DNA of 64,000 nt from an uncultured Planctomycetaceae bacterium (lineage in GTDB: Bacteria > Planctomycetota > Planctomycetia > Pirellulales > UBA1268): NCBI GenBank assembly GCA_903885565.1, contig CAISJI010000230.1, forward strand, positions 69,177-133,176. The letters are read 5' to 3'. Positions 8,391 through 17,453 of the stretch are shown here, piece after piece. The translations under genes and the position numbers were made by a program. Positions within the stretch are counted from its first letter, which is position 1, and each line of letters opens with the position of its first letter. The notes below the pieces were generated by a model. That model saw nothing but the letters and a program-made list of their open reading frames with translations. It was not told where the DNA came from and did not search any database.

Positions 8391-9443
8391 ATGCCTGCCA
8401 TCCCGGAAGCCACCACCTGCCGTTGCCAGCCACCCACAAGATGGCTGGCCTGCCGACGATTGCCTGGGCTGCTGCTGGGAGCCTGGCTGGTGGCGGCGAG
8501 CTGTACCCTGCCGGCAGCCACCCTGCCGGAAGATCAGCTTGTGATGCCGGCCCCATGCCCGGAGGGCGCCTGCCTGACCACAGCCAGCCACACGCCTGAT
8601 GTTTGGGCGGTGAGCACCCGCAGCCTGCCCGACATTGGCTGCATGCCGACCGCACCGCATGTGGGGGTCGAAAAACTGGGAAACAACCGGCGTTGGCAGC
8701 GATCCGACCTGGCCAGCCTGATGGAAGACTCCACCCGGCCCCTCCTCCTGTTTGTGCACGGGGATCGCTACGACCACGGCTCCGCCCTGCAGCAGGGTCT
8801 GTTTCTGGCCTCGCGGGCGGCGGCCTGTTGCCCCACCGCCCCCCCATTCCGCACCGTCGTCATCTCCTGGCCCAGTTCCAAGGATGGCATTCTGCTGTGC
8901 GACACGCGAAAGAAATATGAGCGGTCGATGTCTGAAGGGCACTATCTGGCCTGGCTGCTCGGCCAGGTCAATCCGGAACGCCCGGTGGCGCTGATCGGCT
9001 ACAGCTACGGCGCTTTGATCACGCTCGAAGCGCTCAACCATCTCGTGGAGGCCCACCGCACCGGGCGGCATGATGTGCAGCCCTGGCCTGGCCGAACCGG
9101 GCGCGTGCAGGTGATTTTCATCGCCGCCGCAGTTCGGCAGGATGCGTTTGCCCCCCGGGGGGCCTATCGGCATGCCCTCACCTGCATCGACCGTCTCACG
9201 CTGCTCAACAACTCGCGTGACAAGGCCCTGCGGTTCTTTGAACATGTCGACCGCACGATGACTGCCGATGCGCTCGGCCACGAGGGGATGCCGTCGCGAT
9301 GGATCCCGGCTGGCACCGAATTTTTGCAGCTCGATGCGACCAACGTGGTGGGCAAGAACCACCGGCTGCTGCCCTATCTGGAATCGCCCGCTCTCGCCCG
9401 CCGAATCTGCACCGGCGCCATGGAGGGGCTTTCCACGCCTTAG
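8391..9443 (+). CDS. Secreted alpha/beta hydrolase
   Basis: A 350-residue protein with an alpha/beta-hydrolase core. LLLFVHGDRYDHG (about 118-130) is the oxyanion-hole strand and loop, and LIGYSYGA at about 201-208 is the nucleophile elbow with Ser205. A His in GKNHRLLPYL near the C-terminus is a plausible catalytic histidine. Residues 1-44 include Arg/Cys-rich sequence and one hydrophobic segment (LLLGAWLVAASC), so export or membrane anchoring is likely. The substrate is unknown; no lipase or peptidase subfamily is evident. It converges with the galE-like gene, whose stop is only three bases away. No strong ribosome site precedes the ATG, so the start is moderately certain. Confidence 0.75.
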   Translation: MPAIPEATTCRCQPPTRWLACRRLPGLLLGAWLVAASCTLPAATLPEDQLVMPAPCPEGACLTTASHTPDVWAVSTRSLPDIGCMPTAPHVGVEKLGNNRRWQRSDLASLMEDSTRPLLLFVHGDRYDHGSALQQGLFLASRAAACCPTAPPFRTVVISWPSSKDGILLCDTRKKYERSMSEGHYLAWLLGQVNPERPVALIGYSYGALITLEALNHLVEAHRTGRHDVQPWPGRTGRVQVIFIAAAVRQDAFAPRGAYRHALTCIDRLTLLNNSRDKALRFFEHVDRTMTADALGHEGMPSRWIPAGTEFLQLDATNVVGKNHRLLPYLESPALARRICTGAMEGLSTP

Positions 9444-9446
9444 CCT

Positions 9447-10424
9447 TCAGCTCGAATGCTGCCGGGCAAACCAGCCGGCGGTATCGGCGAGCCCATCAGC
9501 CAGTGACATCCTCGGCTGCCAACCCAAAAGTGCGCCGGCCCGCGAGGCGTCGACCAGATTGGAACGCAGGTCACCCGGCCGGGCCGGACCATGCACGGGG
9601 AGCGGCAGTGTGGCGGACCGGCCAGAGCCGGCGAGCAATGCCACCATGCGCGTGCGGAGCAACGCTTCCAGTTCGTTGACATCGGTCCCAATCCCGGTGC
9701 CGATATTGAGGCTGGTGAGCGTGCCGGGGGCGATTTCGGGGGCCGTGGAAACAAGCGCGCTGATATTGGCTCTGGCGACGTCGGCCCCCGCGACATAGTC
9801 GCGCACGTAGCGGCCATCACCGTTGATCGTGGCGGGCTCGCCCGCCAGATACTTCTTGCAGAAAATCGCCACCACCCCCGCCTCGCCGTGGGGATTCTGC
9901 CGGGGACCATAGACATTTGAATACCGCAGCGCCACTCCTTCCAGACCATGCTCCTCGGCAAAAAATTTGAGGTAGCGCTCTCCCACCCATTTCGTGATGC
10001 CGTAGGGGCTGACCGGGTTGGCGGGAAATGATTCCGGGGCGGGCGTGGTGACTTCACCGTAGAGCACGCCGCCGCTGGAGGCGAAGACCACCCGCCGGCA
10101 ACGCTGCTGCACCGCGGCTACCAAGACGTTGATCAGGCCGATGCAGTTGACCTGCGCATCAAAAAGCGGATCGCGCACCGAACGGCTGACGGACATCTGC
10201 GCCGCCTGATGGCAGACCACATCTGGCCGCTCGGCGGCAAACACTCGCGCCACCGCCTGAGCATCGACAATGTCGGCCACATGCAGGGGAACATCCCCCG
10301 GCAGATTGCCCCGCTCGCCACTGGAAAGATCGTCCAGCACCGCCACCCCGTGGCCTGCTGCGCGCAAACCATCGACGATATGGCTGCCAATGAAGCCCGC
10401 ACCACCCGTGACCAAAACCTTCAT
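9447..10424 (-). CDS. NAD-dependent nucleotide-sugar epimerase (GalE-like)
   Basis: A 325-residue extended short-chain dehydrogenase. The Rossmann motif GGAGFIGSHI is at 7-16, a Ser-Ser pair sits in VVFASSGGVLYG, the catalytic YxxxK is in SPYGITKWVGE, and RYSNVYGPRQNP follows. These features are typical of UDP-glucose 4-epimerases and related UDP-sugar epimerases. The exact sugar cannot be told from sequence. ATG at 10424 has AGGAGAG five bases upstream. It is the last gene of the leftward polysaccharide cluster, so it probably supplies a galacto-configured nucleotide sugar to the glycosyltransferases next to it. Confidence 0.88.
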   Translation of the reverse strand: MKVLVTGGAGFIGSHIVDGLRAAGHGVAVLDDLSSGERGNLPGDVPLHVADIVDAQAVARVFAAERPDVVCHQAAQMSVSRSVRDPLFDAQVNCIGLINVLVAAVQQRCRRVVFASSGGVLYGEVTTPAPESFPANPVSPYGITKWVGERYLKFFAEEHGLEGVALRYSNVYGPRQNPHGEAGVVAIFCKKYLAGEPATINGDGRYVRDYVAGADVARANISALVSTAPEIAPGTLTSLNIGTGIGTDVNELEALLRTRMVALLAGSGRSATLPLPVHGPARPGDLRSNLVDASRAGALLGWQPRMSLADGLADTAGWFARQHSS

Positions 10425-10562
10425 GGAACCTCTCCTGGCACTCCGCCTGCAAAAAACTACGGGAACTTGAGGGACGGTGCCCGTCCGGGAAGCCTTCGCT
10501 GCGACGCCCCTCAGTGTAGCGGCAGGGCAGGGCCTGGTCTGTGGTGGGCCATGGCAGCCCGG

Positions 10563-12908
10563 CTAGGCCGTCCACCGCACGCCACCCGCCTCAGCGGGGG
10601 AAAAGAGTCGCTCGGCCAACAGAGCGGCGTAGGTGTCAAAGCTGTGCTCCGCGGAATAGGCTTGCCGGGCTGATTCGTCGCGACCCATCTCGCCTCCGGC
10701 CTCAAGCCAGCCTTCGATGGCCCGCGCCACCGCGCCGGGGTCGAGTCGATCGGAAACCCGCGCCACGTAGGCTGGGGCGTCGAGCGCCGCGGCGAGATCG
10801 TTATTGGCCACCGTGGGCAGCCCCGCCGACACGCAGTCGATGAGGGCCCCGGAGAGCCCGCCAAACTGATGGGTGCGCAGTTGGATGCCACAATCGGCCG
10901 CCAGCAGATAGCGGCGGTAGGTAGCCTCGTCCAACCATTCCGACGTGAAGTGGATCGCCTGGGCAATCCCGCGCCGCTCAGCCAGATCCTGAATCGTCTC
11001 CGACTCCCGCCCGGTCGCACCCACGAAATAGAGATGCGCATCCCGACCGCCGCGCCGCAGCATCGCCAAGGCTTCCACACAGACATCGGGGGCCTTCACC
11101 GTCGCCAGCATGCCCAGCGTCACAAGCACAGTCCTGCCGGCTGGAATGCCGACCGCGATCCGCGCCCGCCGCCGCGCCTCTGGCGTCGTCTCGACAGGCG
11201 CGAATGTCCGCTGGACCGAGAAGGGAAGGTGGTGGGCATCCACGCCGTAGTGCTGACTGATATTGTCCCGGAGGCCACTGCTGTGAACAAACATCGGCTG
11301 GGCCTTGGCGAGGACATCGCTGAGAAAAAGCGTTTCCAATGTGCCGGGGTGCTTGAGCCAACCCTCCACCTCGTCGTCGCTCACCGGCCGGTGCAGTTCC
11401 GCCTCGGCCATCGTCCGCACCTGCCCGACGCCCTTCCACCAGGCATAGATGTCGATCAACCTGGCATCGTGCAGAATGCAGGCGCCGCCGTAGCGGGAGT
11501 GGAGTTCGATGATCTTGGTGTGGATCGCCGAGTTGCCAACCACCGAAACCACGGCGTCGTAATCGGGCCGGAGGTAGGCCGCGGCGCTGATGGGGAAAAA
11601 CGCCCGCACAGCCGGCGTGGGGTGGGGCTGGGGCTGATCGGTATAGACATCGATCTGGGCATTGCGTGCGAGGGCCTCGACCGTGCACAGCGAATAGTCG
11701 GCCACTCCCGATTGGTCCGGAGGAAACGGTGTGACCAGGGCGATGCTGCGGCGGCGCAGCGCAGGCCGCCGGGTCAACCGCCCGGCATGGATGGTGAAGC
11801 GGGCGTCGAGCGCCTCCCAGAAGCGTTTGCCGACCTGCTCTTCGGTGAACCGCCCAGGTGTGTCCTGCTGGGTGTCGATGAGTCGCTGGCGCAGGCTTGG
11901 CGACCGGAGGACGGAGTCGAGCAGATGCGTCAGGGCGCCGGCGTTCTCAGCCTCAAACCGCGCGCTTGGATTGGCCACCAGTTCGCGATGCACGGGAATG
12001 TCCGACACCAGCACCGGCGAGCGGCAGGCCATCCCCTCAATGACAGGAATCGAAAAGCCTTCTGCGCGGGAGGCGGCGATCGTGGCCAGAGCATGCCGAT
12101 ACCAGGCGGCGAGTTCCTCGTCGGCCACATGCTCCAGGAAATGGAGACGGGCCCGGCCACCACTGATCCGGGCAGCCTGTCGCACGACCCGCCGGCGCCA
12201 CGCCTCGGGATAGCCTCCCGCGATCACCAGTGCCGGGCCATCCTGGAGGGAGGGCAACCGGCCATAGGCCTCCACCACGCCCTCGAGGTTCTTTCGCCAG
12301 TCGGGGCCGCCGACAAACAGAAAGTAGTCTCCTGCCACAGCCGTCGGCCGCTCGGGCGCGGCCGCCTGCCCGGCATGCAGGTGGGCGAACACAGGACGCA
12401 GGGCCACTCCGGTGACGGCGATCTCCTCCGGCTTCTTCCCCAGCCGCCGGGCGAGTTCCGCTGCACACCCCGCGGAGTTCGGGAAGTAGAAACGGTAGGC
12501 GGAGAGCCACTCCATCGCGGCCGCGTATGAAAGCAACGTCTCCCGCCGCCCCAGATAGTGCTGCGGGAATTCCAGCGGGATGAAGTCGTGTACCACCGCA
12601 CATGACAGAATCTCCGGCCGGTCGAGCAGCCGGGCGGGGAGGCGGGAATCGTGGGTCAGCGGGGAGAGCGACAGAAACACCGCCGGAGCGGCCGATCTGC
12701 CAGCCGCAAAGGCTGGCAGAATGGTGTCGCACAACTGTGCGTAATCGTCCGGGATCGCACCGAGGTCAGGGTCGGAAAGCCCGACGATTCTGGACCGTCC
12801 CGCGCTCCATTCCCGCGCCGCCGCCAGCAGGCTGGCCGCGTGGGAACCGATGCCACGCCGAGCGTAGAGCGGGTCCTGCAACGGGCGGATGTCGGCGTAA
12901 ATCAGCAT
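10563..12908 (-). CDS. Tandem two-domain GT4-type glycosyltransferase
   Basis: A 781-residue fusion of two GT-B glycosyltransferases. The N-terminal unit (about 1-385) begins with a GIGSHAASLL motif and has FLFVGGPDWRKNLEG and the GT4 donor-site region SRAEGFSIPVIEGMACRSPVLVSD. A second unit (about 390-781) restarts with IALVTPFPPDQSGVADYS and ends with a donor-site region containing FGGLSGALIDCVSAGLPTVAN. The second copy lacks the usual EGFG glutamate context, so its donor site has diverged. Both halves should act in the cytoplasm on a lipid-linked glycan. It sits between the small gene at 12981 and the epimerase in a leftward cluster. Acceptor and donor are not predictable. Confidence 0.87.
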   Translation of the reverse strand: MLIYADIRPLQDPLYARRGIGSHAASLLAAAREWSAGRSRIVGLSDPDLGAIPDDYAQLCDTILPAFAAGRSAAPAVFLSLSPLTHDSRLPARLLDRPEILSCAVVHDFIPLEFPQHYLGRRETLLSYAAAMEWLSAYRFYFPNSAGCAAELARRLGKKPEEIAVTGVALRPVFAHLHAGQAAAPERPTAVAGDYFLFVGGPDWRKNLEGVVEAYGRLPSLQDGPALVIAGGYPEAWRRRVVRQAARISGGRARLHFLEHVADEELAAWYRHALATIAASRAEGFSIPVIEGMACRSPVLVSDIPVHRELVANPSARFEAENAGALTHLLDSVLRSPSLRQRLIDTQQDTPGRFTEEQVGKRFWEALDARFTIHAGRLTRRPALRRRSIALVTPFPPDQSGVADYSLCTVEALARNAQIDVYTDQPQPHPTPAVRAFFPISAAAYLRPDYDAVVSVVGNSAIHTKIIELHSRYGGACILHDARLIDIYAWWKGVGQVRTMAEAELHRPVSDDEVEGWLKHPGTLETLFLSDVLAKAQPMFVHSSGLRDNISQHYGVDAHHLPFSVQRTFAPVETTPEARRRARIAVGIPAGRTVLVTLGMLATVKAPDVCVEALAMLRRGGRDAHLYFVGATGRESETIQDLAERRGIAQAIHFTSEWLDEATYRRYLLAADCGIQLRTHQFGGLSGALIDCVSAGLPTVANNDLAAALDAPAYVARVSDRLDPGAVARAIEGWLEAGGEMGRDESARQAYSAEHSFDTYAALLAERLFSPAEAGGVRWTA

Positions 12909-12980
12909 GGATCGCAGTGGTCAACAGCCTGTGGGCCAGAGAGATTTCAGGGGGACTATTTCGGTCTTCAGGCCAGGCAT

Positions 12981-13394
12981 TCAGCCCGCCTTGCGGGCCT
13001 CGGGAAACCCCGCCTGCAGCGTGGCACCGGGGGTTGCTGAGGCCTGCACGGCGACGTCAAAGAGTCGAGGAAAGCGGACCTCCTCCGGTTCTTCTGCCAC
13101 CGGTGGCGCCATGATCAGAGAACGCACCAGCGTCTCCAGGTCGGAGGAACGACGCCCCGACCGCTCCTCCAAGGCTGGCCAGGAAGCAATGGCCGGCGCA
13201 CCGGGAACACCCATCTGCGACCGGCGTCTCAGTTCTGTCCGCACCAGCGCCACAGCCAATTCCTCGACGCCCGCCGAAGGCCGGGAGGCGATGCCCACCT
13301 GATACCGGGATCGGCGAAACTTCCGGCCGAGGGGGCGCAGCCAGCGGCGCTCCAGCTCGCGCAGATGGTGGTGAACGATCCTCACGAAGTGCAT
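12981..13394 (-). CDS. Unknown 137-residue protein within the polysaccharide cluster
   Basis: A 137-residue basic protein starting MHFVRIVHHHLRELERRW, then RPLGRKFRRSRYQVG. The remainder has Ala/Glu/Arg helices and a Pro-rich stretch, with no membrane helix and no motif I recognise. The ATG at 13394 has GGGAG six bases upstream, which supports it over longer alternatives. It lies between two glycosyltransferase genes on the same strand, with gaps of 72 and 167 bases, so it is probably part of the same operon. It could be a small accessory factor of glycan assembly, but nothing in the sequence shows this. Confidence 0.6.
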   Translation of the reverse strand: MHFVRIVHHHLRELERRWLRPLGRKFRRSRYQVGIASRPSAGVEELAVALVRTELRRRSQMGVPGAPAIASWPALEERSGRRSSDLETLVRSLIMAPPVAEEPEEVRFPRLFDVAVQASATPGATLQAGFPEARKAG

Positions 13395-13561
13395 GGGTGT
13401 CTCCCTGAACGGCCAGAGCGGTCTCGGGCGGAATGACCTGCCGACACGCGCACCGCGTCTGTGGCGCGCAGGCCTCAAGCAGGTGGCGGCGGGAAACGAT
13501 AGCAGGGCCCCGGGGCAGGGAAAATGGCAAATTCACCCTCAATTCTCGCAACACTCGGCTG

Positions 13562-14794
13562 TCAGGCCGCCTGCTGTCGGCTGCGCAGAACACCGGCGTA
13601 AACCCCCAGATAGCCCCGGGCGGTTTCAGCCCAGGAGAAGCGGGCGGCATGGGCGCGAGCCCGGGCGGGGGCATCGGGATCGGCCGCGAAGGCCGCCACC
13701 CCATCCCGGTAGACCGCAGCCATACTCGCGGCAGCGAAGCTGTCGAAAAAATAGCCTTGATCGCCAGCAACCTCGGGCAGGCTGGTGCGGCGCGACATCA
13801 CCACCGGCTTGCCACACTGCATCGCCTCCAGCACCGGAAATCCGAAGCCCTCGGTGAGCGAGGGAAAAGCAAAGCCCTCGCAGTTCTCATAGAGCCACTG
13901 CCGGTCGCCGTCGGAGACTTCGCCCGTGAGCACCACCCGCTCCGACAGCCCCAGTCGCGCCACCTCGCGCTCCAAAAACGCCCCATACGGAGTCGCTTTC
14001 TTGCCGGCGATCACGAGCCGCCGCCCCGGCAGTTCTGCCACGAGTCCCAGCAGAACATGGAAATTCTTGTGCGGCAGGGCATTGCCGACCGTGAGCAGGA
14101 AAGGCCCCGGGGGGATCATGGCCGGCCGCTGGGCCGACGCCGCAGGGGGCAGCGCCAAGCCATTGGGCACCACATGCAGCGGCTTGCCGCGCAGATCGAG
14201 CAGCGTTTCCACATCGCGGGCCACAAACCGGGAGATGGTCACAACCGCCGCAGCCCGATCGACCTTGCGCTGCATGTCGGCGAGTTTGCGGGTCTTCTCC
14301 CAGGTGGGTCCCCCATGCGGACACTGATGGAGAAAGTTGAAATCGTGGATCGTCAGCACCACCGGCACCCGGCCGTCGAGCGGCAGGTAGCGCGACATCT
14401 GATTGGTGGTGTGCCACAGCGCCATACTCGGCTTGGGAAGCACAGGCTGCACAAAGGGGCGCACCATCCGCTGCACCTGCTCCTTTTTCCAGGGCGACAC
14501 CAGCAGGCGCGAAAAGGGCATACCGGGAAAATGGCGTTCGGCCCCTGGCGGCAGAAAGAAGACCGGCTCTACCAGTCCCGCGGACGCGGTGAGCAGTTCG
14601 CGGCCGAGATGGAGTGAAAATCTCCCCAGCCCGCAGTTGATGTGCCGGATCCGCTCCAGATCGATCACCACGCGCGGCGCTCCGCCCGAGGCCGCGCGCC
14701 GCGGGCCGGCTCCTGATGGGAGGGATGGTTGGGCTGATGGCATGGGAGGCAGCTGGGAAAGGGCGACAGGGGTGGCGCGACTGGGGGGGTTCAT
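13562..14794 (-). CDS. Group 1 (GT4) glycosyltransferase
   Basis: A 410-residue GT-B glycosyltransferase. After a Pro/Ser-rich N-terminal stretch, IDLERIRHINCGLGRFS starts the acceptor domain. The donor domain has LTVGNALPHKNFHVLL, FPSLTEGFGFPVLEAMQCGKPVV with the E(x7)E motif, and SLPEVAGDQGYFFD. It resembles mannosyl- or rhamnosyltransferases of O-antigen clusters, but the sugar is not determinable. The start at ATG 14794 gives a 30-residue low-complexity leader and sits 40 bases after rfbD; an internal ATG in the leader is possible. Its neighbours rfbD, rfbA and rfbC suggest transfer of rhamnose. Confidence 0.9.
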   Translation of the reverse strand: MNPPSRATPVALSQLPPMPSAQPSLPSGAGPRRAASGGAPRVVIDLERIRHINCGLGRFSLHLGRELLTASAGLVEPVFFLPPGAERHFPGMPFSRLLVSPWKKEQVQRMVRPFVQPVLPKPSMALWHTTNQMSRYLPLDGRVPVVLTIHDFNFLHQCPHGGPTWEKTRKLADMQRKVDRAAAVVTISRFVARDVETLLDLRGKPLHVVPNGLALPPAASAQRPAMIPPGPFLLTVGNALPHKNFHVLLGLVAELPGRRLVIAGKKATPYGAFLEREVARLGLSERVVLTGEVSDGDRQWLYENCEGFAFPSLTEGFGFPVLEAMQCGKPVVMSRRTSLPEVAGDQGYFFDSFAAASMAAVYRDGVAAFAADPDAPARARAHAARFSWAETARGYLGVYAGVLRSRQQAA

Positions 14795-14834
14795 ACGCGA
14801 CGCATGCCCTTGGTGAAAAGGCTGAATCGCGAGG

Positions 14835-15725
14835 TTAGGCCGAGGCCTGCCCGCCACCGGTCTGGGCGGCCAGATAGGCGGCGATCCCCTGCTGCCACGA
14901 GGGCAGAAAAATACCCAGTCCCCCCAAGCGACCAGCGTCAAGAACGCTATAAGCAGGCCGGACCACGGGCGAGGGGTACTCGCTGGCGGGAATCGGCACG
15001 GCCACTGTGGGCAGGCCAGCCTGCTGGAACAGCTCCCGGGCAAAGCCGTGCCAGGAGGTGCTGCCGGCGTTGGTGAGATGGAAGGTGCCGGTGGCGTCAG
15101 ACTCCAGCAGCGCGAGAATCGCCTCGGCTACATGGGGAACGTAGCTGGGAGTGCAGAACTGATCGGCCACGACCCGCACCTCGGGCCTGTCGCGGGCCAG
15201 CACGAGCATCGTGTCGGCAAAGTTCCGGCCGCGAACCGGCCCCTGTTCGCCGGCCGTATAGAGGCCACAGGTGCGCACAATCTGGTGGTTTGCCCACGAA
15301 CGGGCCGCCACCTCGCCGGCCAGCTTGCTGCGGCCATAGCCATTGAGCGGCCCGGGGGGATCGGTTTCGGCGTAGGGGGTGGTGCGGCTGGCATCGGCGC
15401 CGAAGACATAGTCGGTGCTCACCTGCACCAGCCGGCAGTCGATCGTCCGACAGGCGTCGGCCAGATGCTGCACGGCGCTGGCATTGGCGGCAAACGCTGC
15501 CGGAAATTCCGTTTCGGCCCGGTCGACTGCCGTCCAGGCGGCGCAGTTGATGACGGCCGCTGGGCGGAGGCGTTCAAGCACAGCCTGCACCTGCTGGGGC
15601 TGCGTGATATCGAGCGCCCCCCTCGGCAGATTGATGGCGCGGGGGCCGAGCAACCGGCAGAGTGCACGCCCGAGTTGGCCAGCGGCGCCGGTTACGGCGA
15701 TCGTCGAGGATGGGGCCGTCGTCAT
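14835..15725 (-). CDS. rfbD: dTDP-4-dehydrorhamnose reductase
   Basis: A 296-residue short-chain reductase that performs the last NADPH-dependent step to dTDP-L-rhamnose. GAAGQLGRAL is the cofactor loop. ALDITQP, NCAAWTAVDRAE, QVSTDYVFGAD, and the YGRSKLAGE with its catalytic Tyr/Lys are diagnostic of RfbD. The substrate-side motif GTFHLTNAGSTSWHGFA is also present. A GTG at 15731 or the ATG at 15725 could start translation; neither has a clear ribosome site. It follows rfbA by 10-16 bases and precedes a GT4 gene, so it is part of one leftward operon. Confidence 0.93.
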   Translation of the reverse strand: MTTAPSSTIAVTGAAGQLGRALCRLLGPRAINLPRGALDITQPQQVQAVLERLRPAAVINCAAWTAVDRAETEFPAAFAANASAVQHLADACRTIDCRLVQVSTDYVFGADASRTTPYAETDPPGPLNGYGRSKLAGEVAARSWANHQIVRTCGLYTAGEQGPVRGRNFADTMLVLARDRPEVRVVADQFCTPSYVPHVAEAILALLESDATGTFHLTNAGSTSWHGFARELFQQAGLPTVAVPIPASEYPSPVVRPAYSVLDAGRLGGLGIFLPSWQQGIAAYLAAQTGGGQASA

Positions 15726-15741
15726 GTTCACCAGTCTTGGT

Positions 15742-16662
15742 CTATTCGCGAGCGACCTGCCGGAGATACCGACCGTAGCTATTTTTCATGCTGGCCCCGC
15801 GGGCCTCCAGTTGGTCGCGTGTGAGGTATCCCAGACTGAAGCCGATCTCCTCCAGGCAGGCGACCTGCTGCCCCTGCCGCTCCTGAATCGTCTGCACGAA
15901 GGCCGCGGCCTGCAGCAGCGAATCGGGCGTGCCGGTATCGAGCCAGGCAAAGCCCCGGCCGAGCCGCTCGACATGGAGCGCCTGCTGAGCCATGTAGGCC
16001 CGGTTGACATCGGTGATTTCAAGCTCGCCGCGGGCACTCGGCCGCAGATCGGCAGCGATATCGACGACTGTCTCGTCGTAGAAATAGAGCCCCGTCACGG
16101 CGTGTCTCGATTTCGGCTGTGCCGGCTTCTCTTCCAGCGAAATCGCCTGCCCCGCGGCGTCGAACTCAACCACGCCGAATCGTTCCGGGTCGCGCACATC
16201 ATAGGAAAAGATCGTCGCGCCGCTGGTGCGGGTGGCAGCCCGCTCCAACACCTTCCTGAAACCGTGGCCGTAGAAGATGTTGTCGCCGAGCACCAGCGCC
16301 GACCGCGCCCCCTTGAGGAATTCGCGTCCGATGATGAAGGCCTGCGCCAGACCGTCGGGCTTGGGCTGCGCGGCATAGCTGATCGACACGCCAAAGGCTG
16401 AGCCATCCCCCAGCAGTTCGGCGAAGTGCGGCAGGTCGTGGGGGGTGGAGATCAGGAGAATGTCGCGAATGCCGGCGAGCATCAGGGCCGACAGCGGATA
16501 GTAAACCATCGGCTTGTCGTAGATCGGCAGCAGCTGCTTGGAGATCGCCAGCGTCATCGGATGCAGGCGGGTGCCCGCCCCACCGGCCAACACGATCCCC
16601 TTGAGGGGCAGCGGGCCGGGGCGGGACTCGTCAGGACGAACATCTGGCATCACAGCGGTCAC
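15742..16662 (-). CDS. rfbA: Glucose-1-phosphate thymidylyltransferase
   Basis: A 306-residue nucleotidyltransferase that makes dTDP-glucose, the first step to dTDP-rhamnose. Family motifs are [65 protein letters not shown] and the C-terminal [12 protein letters not shown]. It starts with GTG at 16662; an in-frame ATG twelve bases further in would also leave the fold intact. There is no strong ribosome site. It lies between rfbC (30 bases upstream) and rfbD. The enzyme is normally feedback-inhibited by dTDP-rhamnose in this family. Confidence 0.95.
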   Translation of the reverse strand: MTAVMPDVRPDESRPGPLPLKGIVLAGGAGTRLHPMTLAISKQLLPIYDKPMVYYPLSALMLAGIRDILLISTPHDLPHFAELLGDGSAFGVSISYAAQPKPDGLAQAFIIGREFLKGARSALVLGDNIFYGHGFRKVLERAATRTSGATIFSYDVRDPERFGVVEFDAAGQAISLEEKPAQPKSRHAVTGLYFYDETVVDIAADLRPSARGELEITDVNRAYMAQQALHVERLGRGFAWLDTGTPDSLLQAAAFVQTIQERQGQQVACLEEIGFSLGYLTRDQLEARGASMKNSYGRYLRQVARE

Positions 16663-16691
16663 CTAGGCTCTTGGAAGCGGGAAGAGAAACA

Positions 16692-17180
16692 TCAGCCCCG
16701 TGGCTGGCCAGACTCGACCTTGTAAGGAGAATCGGCATTGAGCTCGTGGCGAATTTCGTCCACCTTCTCCTTCTTGCCAGGCCCGGCGTAGAGCCGGTTG
16801 GGGGCGTTGAACACCCAGCCCGGCACGTGGCTGACATTGCGGTAGGCATGGACCACTCCGGGCGGAATCGTCACGGCACAGGGATTCGACTCGCCGCACA
16901 CCGTGCGGGTCTGCAGTCCGTGCGTCGGTGAGTTCGGCCGGGCATCCCAGAGCACCAGTTCGAAGTCGCCCGGCCCCATGAAGGCAAACAGATCGGTCTG
17001 GTCAACATGCTCGTGCGGGCCGCGCACAACCCCCGGCTCCGTCTGGCTGACATAAGCCATCACCGGATGCAGATGGGGAGCGAGTTCGTCCTCCCGGTAA
17101 ATCTCGACCAGCCAGCCGCGGGCATCGCCGTGCCGCTTGAGAGCCGTGAAGGTGACGTCGGCGATCTGCGGAGGGTGCAT
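16692..17180 (-). CDS. rfbC: dTDP-4-dehydrorhamnose 3,5-epimerase-like protein
   Basis: A 162-residue cupin of the RmlC type. It shows HGDARGWLVEIYRED, GVVRGPHEHVDQTDLFAFMG and IPPGVVHAYRNVS, corresponding to the catalytic His and the conserved barrel turns. It is shorter than the usual 180 residues and the family motif RGLHxQ is altered to RGPHEH, so it may be a divergent epimerase or a relative with a different sugar substrate. It is the first gene of the leftward cluster rfbC-rfbA-rfbD-glycosyltransferases-galE. A candidate promoter lies about 100 bases upstream. rfbB, needed to make its substrate, is absent from the window. Confidence 0.8.
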   Translation of the reverse strand: MHPPQIADVTFTALKRHGDARGWLVEIYREDELAPHLHPVMAYVSQTEPGVVRGPHEHVDQTDLFAFMGPGDFELVLWDARPNSPTHGLQTRTVCGESNPCAVTIPPGVVHAYRNVSHVPGWVFNAPNRLYAGPGKKEKVDEIRHELNADSPYKVESGQPRG

Positions 17181-17277
17181 GGTTCAACAATCCCGAAGGC
17201 AGGAAAACCCACATCCGGTTCCAGAGAGCCGAGGTCTGGGCGGGGGCAAGAATGATCTGAAAACCGCTGTGCGGAGC

Positions 17278-17308
17278 CTCATACTCACACGTTTGTTACG
17301 ATTGTCAA
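17278..17308 (-). promoter_or_regulatory. Candidate promoter for the rfb cluster
   Basis: On the minus strand a perfect TTGACA (17308-17303) is followed 19 bases later by TATGAG (17283-17278). The spacing is longer than ideal and the -10 is imperfect. It lies about 100 bases upstream of the rfbC start and points into the cluster. Inferred from sequence only. Confidence 0.3.
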
Positions 17309-17453
17309 CTCACTGGAAACCTTTTCTCACAATGCGGCTCTGACACCCACCGGTTTCGGGTTCCTGTTCGCAGCGTGGCTGAATCCTCTGCTGGGGTTTG
17401 GGCAGGCATCGGCATGGACGTCCCTCGGCTCGCCCCACCCCCGGTGCTCCGCA

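Noticed and set aside
13433-14617. 394-codon plus-strand frame opposite a glycosyltransferase
   Set aside because: The minus-strand frame has the GT4 motifs; the opposite frame has none.
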